Source of the DNA: Vulcanimicrobiota bacterium
GTDB taxonomy: Bacteria > Eremiobacterota > Eremiobacteria > Baltobacterales > Baltobacteraceae
NCBI GenBank assembly: GCA_030042755.1
Contig: JASHZC010000318.1
Location: forward strand, 1-6,071
Direction: 5' to 3'
Length of the DNA stretch: 6,071 bases
In this document: piece after piece, positions 1 to 6,032 of the stretch
How the letters are laid out: every line of letters starts with the position of its first letter
Position numbering within the stretch: the stretch's first letter is position 1
Notes under the pieces: generated by a model
What the model was told of the DNA's origin: nothing
Databases searched by the model: none
The model's input: only the letters and a program-made list of their open reading frames with translations
Program-made: the position numbers and the translations under genes

Positions 1-376
1 CGGAAGGCGCAACGTCGTAGTCCCGCACCGGATTGCTCTTCTGCAGCACGTACGTACGAGCGCAGACGGCTTGGGTTTGAAGAGCCGCCGTCGGCCACGA
101 TGAAGACATCTCGCGGGGCACGACACTGTAGAGATACTCCTCCAGCCGTACCGTATTGACGACCGAATCATCCGGTAGCCGCGTAAATGTACCGCGATAC
201 GTGCGCCCGGCAAACGTAAAACCACCTTGCGGATTAGGCGTCGCATCTCCACGCCCAAGCAAAACGCGAAGTTCCTGCGCGCGCGCCGTCGTCGCGGGGT
301 CGAAGTCATCGCCACGTGCGGCTGCGGCTGCAGCGAAAGCAAGGGACATCGTCACGAACGCGCGGCGCGCGATCAC
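1..376 (-). CDS. spoIID: SpoIID/LytB-domain peptidoglycan hydrolase, secreted (C-terminus cut by window edge)
   Basis: Reading the minus strand past the ruvB stop gives 125 codons open to the window edge. The proposed start is a GTG whose GTGA overlaps the ruvB TGA stop. The N-terminus looks like a short signal peptide: basic IARR at residues 2-5, a hydrophobic alanine-rich stretch at about 7-20, then a charged mature region beginning RGDDFD. The mature part carries the SpoIID/LytB signature: LRVLLGRG near 36-43, VVNTVRLEEYLYSVVPREM at about 72-90, then SWPTAALQTQAVCARTY at 93-109. Glu89 of VPREM aligns with the catalytic Glu88 of Bacillus subtilis SpoIID, a lytic transglycosylase that cleaves glycan strands stripped of stem peptides. 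The role in wall turnover is inferred from the family; a sporulation role is not implied. At least half of the usual roughly 340-residue protein lies outside the window. An alternative start is the ATG at 349, but it would discard the basic residues of the signal peptide. Confidence 0.85.
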   Translation of the reverse strand, partial: MIARRAFVTMSLAFAAAAAARGDDFDPATTARAQELRVLLGRGDATPNPQGGFTFAGRTYRGTFTRLPDDSVVNTVRLEEYLYSVVPREMSSSWPTAALQTQAVCARTYVLQKSNPVRDYDVAPS

Positions 377-1434
377 AAGAGACGCTCTTGCGGAGTCGTG
401 GGAATCATTCCCAGATGCGTATACGCCGCAGCGGTCGCTTTGCGGCCGCTCGCAGTGCGCACGACAAAACCCGCCTTCAGGAGATACGGCTCGACAACGT
501 CCTCAAGCGTTTGCGCATCCTCGTTCAACGTGGCCGCGATGGCTGCAATGCCTGCCGGGCCTCCGCGATACGATTCGACCAGCGCGCGTAAGAACGCGCG
601 ATCCATGCGATCCAGGCCGAGTTCGTCGACGCCTTCGCGCCGCAACGCTTCATCGGCGACCTCATGGGTGATTTGACCGTTCGCGCGAACCTCTGCAAAA
701 TCGCGGACGCGCCGAAGCAACCGATTGGCGATCCGCGGCGTACCTCGGCTGCGTCGCGCGATCGTCTGCGCGCCTGGGACGTCAATCTGCGCGCCGAGTA
801 GTTGCGAGGAGCGCATTACGATTCGCTCGAGTTCGGCCGCCTCGTAAAAGTCGAGGTGGTGGATGAGGCCGAAGCGATCGCGTAGCGGGGCGCTCAGCAT
901 TCCGGCGCGCGTCGTTGCGCCAATGAGCGTGAAGCGCTTGAGGGGGAGCTTGAGCGTCTTCGCATACGCGCCGCGGTCCACGACGAAATCGATTTGAAAA
1001 TCTTCCATCGCAGGATACAGGAACTCTTCGATGACCCGTCCGAGACGGTGGATCTCATCGATGAAGAGGACGTCGCCTTCCTCCAGTGCGGTAAGTATGC
1101 CGACGAGATCCTTCGGTTTCTCGAGCGTAGGGCCGCCTGTCGGACGAAAATTTGCACCCATCGCTCGCGCGACCAGAGCGGCGAGCGTCGTCTTTCCCAG
1201 ACCCGGCGGCCCGTAGAGCAAGATGTGCTCGAGCGGTTCGCCACGGCCGCGTGCGGCTTCGATCGCGATGCGAAGGTTTTCGACGACGCGCTGCTGTCCG
1301 ACGTACTCGTCAAACGTGCGCGGACGTAGCGATGCGCCGTAGACTTCGTCTTCGAGCGACTCTTGCGGCGAAACAATCCGTTCGGACACTTGGTCGTCGC
1401 CGGTATACAACCGCTTGCGCGCATCGTCGTTCAT
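373..1434 (-). CDS. ruvB: Holliday junction branch migration ATPase RuvB
   Basis: This is the AAA+ motor of the RuvAB complex, which drives branch migration of Holliday junctions during recombination and fork repair in the cytoplasm. At 353 residues it is close to the family norm of 330-350. Visible motifs in order are: N-terminal LRPRTFDEYVGQ (36-47); Walker A GPPGLGKT (75-82); Walker B LFIDEIHRL with D126 and E127; sensor 1 in GATTRAG (T174); arginine finger in PLRDRFG (R185); sensor 2 in GTPRIANRLLRR (R234); and a C-terminal winged helix (about 265-345). One oddity is that the normally strongly conserved wing motif RTPRGR reads RTASGR at 326-331. The ATG overlaps the ruvA stop as ATGA, and its stop overlaps the next gene as GTGA, so it is flanked by coupled junctions. 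No Shine-Dalgarno is obvious before the start, consistent with coupling to ruvA. Confidence 0.98.
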   Translation of the reverse strand: MNDDARKRLYTGDDQVSERIVSPQESLEDEVYGASLRPRTFDEYVGQQRVVENLRIAIEAARGRGEPLEHILLYGPPGLGKTTLAALVARAMGANFRPTGGPTLEKPKDLVGILTALEEGDVLFIDEIHRLGRVIEEFLYPAMEDFQIDFVVDRGAYAKTLKLPLKRFTLIGATTRAGMLSAPLRDRFGLIHHLDFYEAAELERIVMRSSQLLGAQIDVPGAQTIARRSRGTPRIANRLLRRVRDFAEVRANGQITHEVADEALRREGVDELGLDRMDRAFLRALVESYRGGPAGIAAIAATLNEDAQTLEDVVEPYLLKAGFVVRTASGRKATAAAYTHLGMIPTTPQERLL

Positions 1435-2054
1435 CGAACGGCACCGGCTTTACGACGATAGATTTGCGCCAGCAGCGTCTCCGCGTCGGAAATCTTCGGC
1501 TCCGCATCGAGCGTTTCGCGTACCATTTCTTCCGCTTCGGGACGCTTGTACTGCAGTTGCAAAAGCACGGCCAACGCTTCGGCAGCGAAATCCGGCATCG
1601 CGGCCGCTGCCGTGGGCTGCGCATCCTGAATCAGGAGGAAGCGCGCGACCTTCCCCTGCAGCTTGGCAACGATATCGCGAGCCTTTTGTTGCCCAATTCC
1701 AGGGAGCTTCTTTAAGTATGCGTGGTCGCCGCGATCGATCGCGCCGGCAATGGCCGACATCGGCTGCGAAAATGCCCGCGCGGCGGTCCGAGGTCCAATC
1801 GACGCGACGCTGATGAGCGCCTCGAAAAACGCACGCTCGATCGCGTTCGTAAATCCATAATACGTGACCCGAGCGCTGTTGCCGTCGATCGACATCACGG
1901 CATAGACCTCGAGAGCCACGTGCTCTCCGAGCGTAGCGGTCACCTTTTCGGCAACGCACGGCGGCAGGAAAATCTCATATCCAAGCCCGCCGGCCTCGAG
2001 AATGACGCGATCCGCGTCCCGCTCGACGAGCGAGCCGCTAATGCGCGAGAACAT
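1431..2054 (-). CDS. ruvA: Holliday junction DNA-binding protein RuvA
   Basis: RuvA forms tetramers that hold the four-way junction square-planar and load RuvB. The 207-residue length matches the family (about 190-210). Domain I starts with MFSRISGSLVE and the GGLGYEIFLP strand (22-31). Domain II carries two helix-hairpin-helix DNA-binding motifs, ISVASIGPRTA (81-91) and LKKLPGIGQQKA (114-125). Domain III, which contacts RuvB, spans about 155-207 (AEALAVLLQLQYKRPEAEEMV onward). Two departures from the family are visible. The loop that normally holds the two-residue acidic pin (Glu55-Asp56 of Escherichia coli) reads SIDGNSARV and is about four to five residues longer. The first hairpin has Ser85 where a Gly is usual. 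The ATG at 2054 lies 17 bp inside ruvC and fits the family N-terminus exactly; the stop overlaps ruvB as ATGA. Identity is secure; the effect of the changes is not known. Confidence 0.97.
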   Translation of the reverse strand: MFSRISGSLVERDADRVILEAGGLGYEIFLPPCVAEKVTATLGEHVALEVYAVMSIDGNSARVTYYGFTNAIERAFFEALISVASIGPRTAARAFSQPMSAIAGAIDRGDHAYLKKLPGIGQQKARDIVAKLQGKVARFLLIQDAQPTAAAAMPDFAAEALAVLLQLQYKRPEAEEMVRETLDAEPKISDAETLLAQIYRRKAGAVR

Positions 2055-2526
2055 GATCGCTCATATTCAGATATGCAAGTGCGATCGCGAGCGCGTCGGA
2101 TACGTCGTTGGGCTTTGGTGCGGAGCGCAACTTCAGCAGTTGCGTCACCATCGCGTTGACTTGATCCTTGCTCGCGCTCCCGGACCCGACCAAAGCGCGT
2201 TTAACGTGTGCGTGACCGAGGGTGTGCACCGGTACGTTCGCTTGCGCGCTCGCCAAGCACATGACGCCGCGCGCATGCCCCATCAAAATTGCCGTCATCG
2301 GATTTCGGTACGTAGTGTACAGTTCTTCGATTACGACGACGTCGGGCGTCGTCTGCGCAAGCAGCGTACTGATTCCGGCATGCAGCTCGGCCAAACGCCG
2401 CTCGAGCGTGCGATCCGGCGGCGGGCTTACAACGCCGGCCTCGATGAGAAACACGCTGCGTCCGCGTCGCTCGATTACGCCGTATCCGGTCACGCGCAAC
2501 GCGGGGTCGATGCCGAGGATCCGCAT
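2038..2526 (-). CDS. ruvC: Crossover junction endodeoxyribonuclease RuvC
   Basis: RuvC is the dimeric, metal-dependent resolvase that nicks two opposing strands of a Holliday junction in complex with RuvAB. The protein is 162 residues, normal for the family. The RNase H-fold active site is complete: D7 (MRILGIDPA), E67 (VIEELY), D141 and D144 (NDVSDALAIAL), matching D7, E66, D138 and D141 of Escherichia coli RuvC. Other family hallmarks are RNPMTAILMGHARGV (74-88) and the VKRALVGSGSASKDQV block (108-123). Tyr70 sits where the E. coli enzyme has Phe69, an aromatic residue implicated in junction binding. The start is fixed by the conserved N-terminus; its ATG shares one base with the kinase stop (TGATG), so translation is probably coupled to the kinase gene. 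Its end overlaps ruvA by 17 bp. In many bacteria yebC precedes ruvC; here a PASTA kinase does. Confidence 0.97.
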   Translation of the reverse strand: MRILGIDPALRVTGYGVIERRGRSVFLIEAGVVSPPPDRTLERRLAELHAGISTLLAQTTPDVVVIEELYTTYRNPMTAILMGHARGVMCLASAQANVPVHTLGHAHVKRALVGSGSASKDQVNAMVTQLLKLRSAPKPNDVSDALAIALAYLNMSDHVLAH

Positions 2527-4589
2527 CAGGGACCCGTGCCGTTGACGATCAGCGTCACGGTCGATCCCGGCGCAAGGTCGGTGCCGGCCGTGGGATCGGT
2601 ACCGACGACATTTCCACCTGCGCCCTCGCTCGTCGTGTACTGAATCTTTCCGACGCGATATCCGTAGGACGCCAGCGTGTTCTCGGCATCTTGCACGGCC
2701 TCGCCATTCGTGTCCGGCACCTCGCCGTTCACGGACAGCGTGAGCGTCACTTGCTTCCCGCCCGAGACCTGCGTCCCCGGCGGCGGGTCTTGCCCGACGA
2801 TCGTTCCGTTCTGGTCCGCCTGCGTCGAGAACCGAATTGCGATCGGCAAGCCCAGAGACTGAAGCTGCTGCACCGCCGAGGTGTACTGCGTTCCGACCAG
2901 CGACGGAACCGAGACCTGCGGCGCGGTCGTATTTGCGCCCGTGCTGATCGTCGCATGAATCGTTTGTCCGCGTTGCATCGGCGTGCCCGGCGTAATATCT
3001 TGCTTATCGACGACGCCGCTGCCGACGTTCGGATCGGCGATTTGCTGCGAGGTGTCCAGTGAAATTCCAAGCTGCGCGGCTTTTGCTTGCGCATCGGAGA
3101 TGCTCAGGTCGACGAGATTCGGCGCCGGAATCGTTAGGGGACCTTTCGATACCATCAGGTTGATAACCGACCCTCGTCGCACCTGCGAACCCGCATTGGG
3201 TTTCTGCGCGATGACGCTTTCGACCGGTAAGTTGTTGAAGACGTCGGCGCGTTTTACTTTGAAACCATCGTCCTGCAGCGTGCGCTGGGCATCGTTTGCA
3301 TTGTATCCGCGCACGTCGGGTAGTCCGACGAGCGGCAATCCGTTGCTGATCACAAGCTCCACGACCGAATTCTTTGAAACGGTCGTGTTCGGCTTGGGAT
3401 TCTGGTCGATGACGTGATTGGCCGGAACCGTGTCGCTCGCGCTCTTATAGAAGCGCGCGACGAGGCCGGCGTTGACGACGGCCGCCTCGGCTTGCGTGTC
3501 GGTCATCTTCGTATAATCGCCGACCGTAACCGTCGTAGCGATCGTGGGCAGCGAACGGCTGAACAGCGCGTATCCAAGAGCGGTCGCTGCCAGCGCAGCA
3601 ACGACGAAAATAACGATCAACCGCGTCCCGACGCGCGAGCGGCGCTCTTCTTCTTCGCCGAGCGACGTGTAGGTCTGATCCGGCAACGGCGAACGCCGCG
3701 GAGGCAGGACGCTATGCAACATCTGCGTCGGCGCGTCGTCGGCAAGAGCGTACGCCGGAACGCTCGGCCGTTCGCGCGCTTCGCGCAGCGCCGTCGCGAC
3801 TTCGCTGGCCGAGCGGAATCGGTTCTCCGGACGTTTCTGCAAGAGCTTGTTGACGATGGCGGCCAGCGCCGGAGAGACACCGAACTCGAGCGGATCGAGA
3901 ACCGGAACCGGATCGCCGATATGTTTGAGCGCAACCGTTACCGGCGACTCGCCCGTGTACGGCAGCTGTCCGGTGAGCATTTGATAGAGCACGACGCCCA
4001 CGCTGTAGAGATCCGAGCTCTCGTGCAGTTCGTGGCCCTGCGCTTGTTCGGGTGAAATGTAGTAAACGCTTCCCATCACCAAACCGGGCTTGGTCAGCGC
4101 CATCGTCTGTTGCGAAACGGCGCGCGCGATACCGAAGTCCGAAAGCTTGACGACGTCGTCTTTCGTGACGAGGATGTTCGCCGGCTTGATGTCGCGGTGA
4201 AGCAGTCCGGCACGATGAGCGTACGCAAGTCCGTTGCAGATCTGCGCCGCATAGTCGATCGCGACCGGTTCCGGCAGCGCTCCATCCGCAACGATCTCGG
4301 CGAGCGACGGCCCATCGACGAGCTCCATCACGATATAGTACGTGTCGCCCTCTCGGCCGACATCATAGGTGTTGACGATATTCGGGTGAGAGAGGCGAGC
4401 GGCCGATTCAGCTTCTTGATAGAAGCGTCGCACGAATTCGTCGTCAGCCGCGTACTGCGGGCGAAGCACCTTGATCGCAACGCGTCGACGCAGGACCGTG
4501 TCGGTTCCGCTGTAGACCGTCGCCATCCCGCCTTCGCCGAGTTTGCGATCGAGACGGTAGCGATTGTTGAACGTCTGCTGCTCGATCAC
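2526..4589 (-). CDS. pknB: PASTA-domain serine/threonine protein kinase (PknB/PrkC family)
   Basis: This is a 687-residue single-pass membrane kinase. The Hanks-type kinase domain (about 11-270) has every core element: glycine loop GEGGMATVY (18-26), K40 in VAIK, E59 of helix C, HRD catalytic loop with D133, K135 and N138, DFG at 151-153, and SPEQA at 179-183. A linker rich in Pro, Thr and charged residues (about 271-322) leads to a membrane segment (323-344). Five PASTA repeats (about 350-685) follow on the outside; the chain ends almost at the last repeat. In this family PASTA repeats bind muropeptides or lipid II and the kinase controls wall growth and division; the substrates here are unknown. 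The start is GTG, since the frame is closed 13 codons upstream by the PBP stop codon, which lies in the same frame. The activation loop (LTKPGLVMGSVYY) keeps T166 but has Pro168 where a second phospho-Thr occurs in Mycobacterium tuberculosis PknB. The stop overlaps the ruvC ATG. Confidence 0.96.
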   Translation of the reverse strand: MIEQQTFNNRYRLDRKLGEGGMATVYSGTDTVLRRRVAIKVLRPQYAADDEFVRRFYQEAESAARLSHPNIVNTYDVGREGDTYYIVMELVDGPSLAEIVADGALPEPVAIDYAAQICNGLAYAHRAGLLHRDIKPANILVTKDDVVKLSDFGIARAVSQQTMALTKPGLVMGSVYYISPEQAQGHELHESSDLYSVGVVLYQMLTGQLPYTGESPVTVALKHIGDPVPVLDPLEFGVSPALAAIVNKLLQKRPENRFRSASEVATALREARERPSVPAYALADDAPTQMLHSVLPPRRSPLPDQTYTSLGEEEERRSRVGTRLIVIFVVAALAATALGYALFSRSLPTIATTVTVGDYTKMTDTQAEAAVVNAGLVARFYKSASDTVPANHVIDQNPKPNTTVSKNSVVELVISNGLPLVGLPDVRGYNANDAQRTLQDDGFKVKRADVFNNLPVESVIAQKPNAGSQVRRGSVINLMVSKGPLTIPAPNLVDLSISDAQAKAAQLGISLDTSQQIADPNVGSGVVDKQDITPGTPMQRGQTIHATISTGANTTAPQVSVPSLVGTQYTSAVQQLQSLGLPIAIRFSTQADQNGTIVGQDPPPGTQVSGGKQVTLTLSVNGEVPDTNGEAVQDAENTLASYGYRVGKIQYTTSEGAGGNVVGTDPTAGTDLAPGSTVTLIVNGTGP
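2535..3542 (-). repeat. Array of five PASTA repeats inside the kinase gene
   Basis: This protein-level repeat covers kinase residues about 350-685. Approximate units are 350-417, 420-483, 486-551, 558-622 and 623-685. Each has the PASTA pattern: a short strand (for example LPDVRGYNANDA), a helix ending near an LG, AG or YG turn, a strand around V(I/V)xQxPxxGT, and a final xVxLxVSxG strand. Units 1 and 5 start less typically; unit 1 begins TVTVGDYTKMT and unit 5 EVPDTNGEAVQD. The units have diverged, and I see no DNA-level tandem duplication. Five repeats is at the high end for this family; mycobacterial PknB has four. Confidence 0.88.
3558..3623 (-). other. Transmembrane segment of the PASTA kinase
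   Basis: Codons for residues 323-344 (RLIVIFVVAALAATALGYAL and two more) form one uncharged hydrophobic stretch. It is preceded by the charged EEEERRSR run, which fits an inside-positive boundary, and followed by the PASTA array. This sets the topology as kinase in the cytoplasm and sensor outside. Confidence 0.9.
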
Positions 4590-4628
4590 GTTTGTTCTAC
4601 GTTTCCCGCACCGAAGGGCATTCCTGCC
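4590..4628 (-). other. Only intergenic spacer (39 bp) between the PBP and kinase genes
   Basis: This is the only noncoding gap between genes in the window. Read on the minus strand it starts GGCAGGAATGCC and ends GTAGAACAAAC before the kinase GTG. It contains no strong hairpin followed by T-rich sequence, so no terminator is supported, and no convincing -35/-10 pair. A GGGAAA lies about 12-17 bases before the GTG and is at best a distant ribosome-binding site. The AGGAA lies too far upstream (about 31-35 bases) to serve that start. An ATG at 4621 is out of frame with the kinase. Confidence 0.6.
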
Positions 4629-6032
4629 TCATTCCTGCGTCGCGAGTGCGGTCTCGAGCACGTCGCGCGCAATCGGTGCTGCTACCACTGCACCGTAACC
4701 TGCGTTTTCCACGACGATTGCAACGACGTAACGCGGATGATCCGCGGGAGCGAAACACACGAACCACGAGTGCGACGCGCCGTGCGGATTGGTGGCCGTG
4801 CCTGTTTTACCGGCGACTTGCACGTTTGCAATCCGTGCGGTCGTACCCGTGCCGCGTTGCACGACGGCAATCATCATCTTCTTGACTTCTTCGGCGGTTT
4901 GCGCGGAGATCGGCGTTGCCAGCGACCCCACCGGCGTCACGCTCGCAACGCTTCCGTTGCGAACGATCTGACGGACGATGTACGGCCGCGGCATCGTTCC
5001 GTCGTTGGCAATCGTCGCGGCGATCAGCGCCATCTGCAGCGGCGTCATCAAGAGAGCGCCTTGACCGAACGCCATTTGCGCGAGCTCTCCCGGCACGACC
5101 GACGCCTTGGGCGGTACGCTGCCCGCCTCCGCCGGCAACTGGAAGTCGAGCGCTTCACCAATGCCCCAGCGCGCAAGCGAATCGTAGAATGTATCAACAC
5201 CCATGCGCAGCCCGATCTGCGCGAAGTCTACATTGCTCGAAAGCGCGAACGCGCCGGTAAGGTCTTGACCGCCGGTCGCTTCGCTCTCGTTGTCGTGAAG
5301 CGTAAAGTTGCCGATCGTGAGGTAGCCCGGATCGTAAAACTGCGAATCGAGCGTGACCGTGCCGGCCTCGAGCGCAGAGGCGGCGGTAAAAATCTTGAAC
5401 GTCGATCCCGGCGGATATAACCCGCTTGTCGCTCGATTCAACAACGGGCTCTCGGGATCGTCTTGCAGCTGCGGAAACTCTGCATCGTAGCTGCCGGGAT
5501 CGTAACTTGGCGCGCTGGCCATCGCTAAGACCGCCCCGCTTGCCGGATCGAGAACCACGCCGGCTGCACGCGGGTAGCGCGAGAGCTGCTCCCAAAGCTC
5601 GCGCTGTATCGCGGGCACGATGGTCGTAACGACGTCCGCTCCGCGCGATTGGGCAGTGCGACCCTGAAAAGCGTCGACGATTTCTGCAAACTGCGCCGCC
5701 GGATCGCCGGTCGTGTCGGGCGGCAGCAAGGCCTCGTCGTATGCATCCTCGATGCCGCTCGTTCCGTACCGCGCCGAAACGTAGCCGACCGTTTGCGCGA
5801 GCGCTGGTCCAAATGGATACATGCGTCGCGTTCCGCGCGTTTGTGCGAGAACGCTGCCGTCGGTAGCGAGAATCTCCCCGCGTCGAGCGTCGAGCAACGC
5901 ATGACGTGGATTGAACGGCTTTGCAGCGATCGATGGACCCGCTACCAGCATCAGCCATCCGGCCCGCACGGCAAGCACGACAAAGAGCACGACGAACAGC
6001 GCCCACAGTCGTCCGATCGCGCGGTTGGTCAC
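4629..6032 (-). CDS. pbpA: Class B penicillin-binding protein (PbpA/FtsI-type D,D-transpeptidase)
   Basis: This enzyme cross-links peptidoglycan stem peptides on the outer face of the membrane. The 467-residue chain begins with a short cytoplasmic basic tail and one membrane anchor (about 9-31). A small class B N-terminal region follows (RHALLDARRGEILATDGSVL, 43-62; GYVSARYGTSGIEDAYD, 83-99), then the transpeptidase domain (about 155-465). The three active-site motifs are intact: STFK with nucleophile S210 and K213, SSN (265-267), and KTGT (409-412). The sequences around them (DPASGAVLAMASAPSYDP, LNRATSGLYPPGSTFK) are close to mycobacterial PbpA, which is 491 residues. No PASTA repeats are present on this PBP. 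The start is GTG at 6032: the frame is closed by TAG at 6048-6050, no other usual start codon lies between, and a GAGAA sits 4 bases upstream. The kinase gene follows 39 bp downstream in the same frame. A RodA/FtsW glycosyltransferase partner is expected just upstream, outside the window. Confidence 0.95.
   Translation of the reverse strand: MTNRAIGRLWALFVVLFVVLAVRAGWLMLVAGPSIAAKPFNPRHALLDARRGEILATDGSVLAQTRGTRRMYPFGPALAQTVGYVSARYGTSGIEDAYDEALLPPDTTGDPAAQFAEIVDAFQGRTAQSRGADVVTTIVPAIQRELWEQLSRYPRAAGVVLDPASGAVLAMASAPSYDPGSYDAEFPQLQDDPESPLLNRATSGLYPPGSTFKIFTAASALEAGTVTLDSQFYDPGYLTIGNFTLHDNESEATGGQDLTGAFALSSNVDFAQIGLRMGVDTFYDSLARWGIGEALDFQLPAEAGSVPPKASVVPGELAQMAFGQGALLMTPLQMALIAATIANDGTMPRPYIVRQIVRNGSVASVTPVGSLATPISAQTAEEVKKMMIAVVQRGTGTTARIANVQVAGKTGTATNPHGASHSWFVCFAPADHPRYVVAIVVENAGYGAVVAAPIARDVLETALATQE

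Noticed and set aside
49..58. CGTACGTACG palindromic run
   Set aside because: It encodes the conserved ARTYV of the SpoIID domain and is explained by codon choice.
156..676. Overlapping plus-strand frames near the left end
   Set aside because: They are antisense to the 3' end of ruvB and the 5' end of the SpoIID-family gene, are mutually overlapping, and are rich in Arg, Ala and Ser with no motif. They are shadows of the minus-strand genes.
1730..1743. 14-bp perfect palindrome CGCGATCGATCGCG
   Set aside because: It sits inside ruvA and encodes ordinary residues (AIDRG region). GATC-rich palindromes are common in this base composition and nothing nearby suggests an operator.
873..2090. Two GCGATCGC octamers resembling the cyanobacterial HIP1 repeat (near 874 and 2083)
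   Set aside because: Only two copies in 6 kb, both in coding sequence of a CG-rich genome with many CGATCG strings. This is far below the density seen in HIP1-rich cyanobacteria, and the gene content does not point to that phylum.
4590..4628. Possible terminator or promoter between the PBP and kinase genes
   Set aside because: The 39 bp spacer has no stable inverted repeat with a T-tract and no recognisable -35/-10 pair.
4110..5420. Long plus-strand open frame (436 codons) opposite the kinase and PBP genes
   Set aside because: It lies wholly antisense to two genes with intact catalytic motifs. The translation is Arg-rich and low in recognisable structure, as expected from the complement of GC-rich codons. 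No family resemblance was seen.
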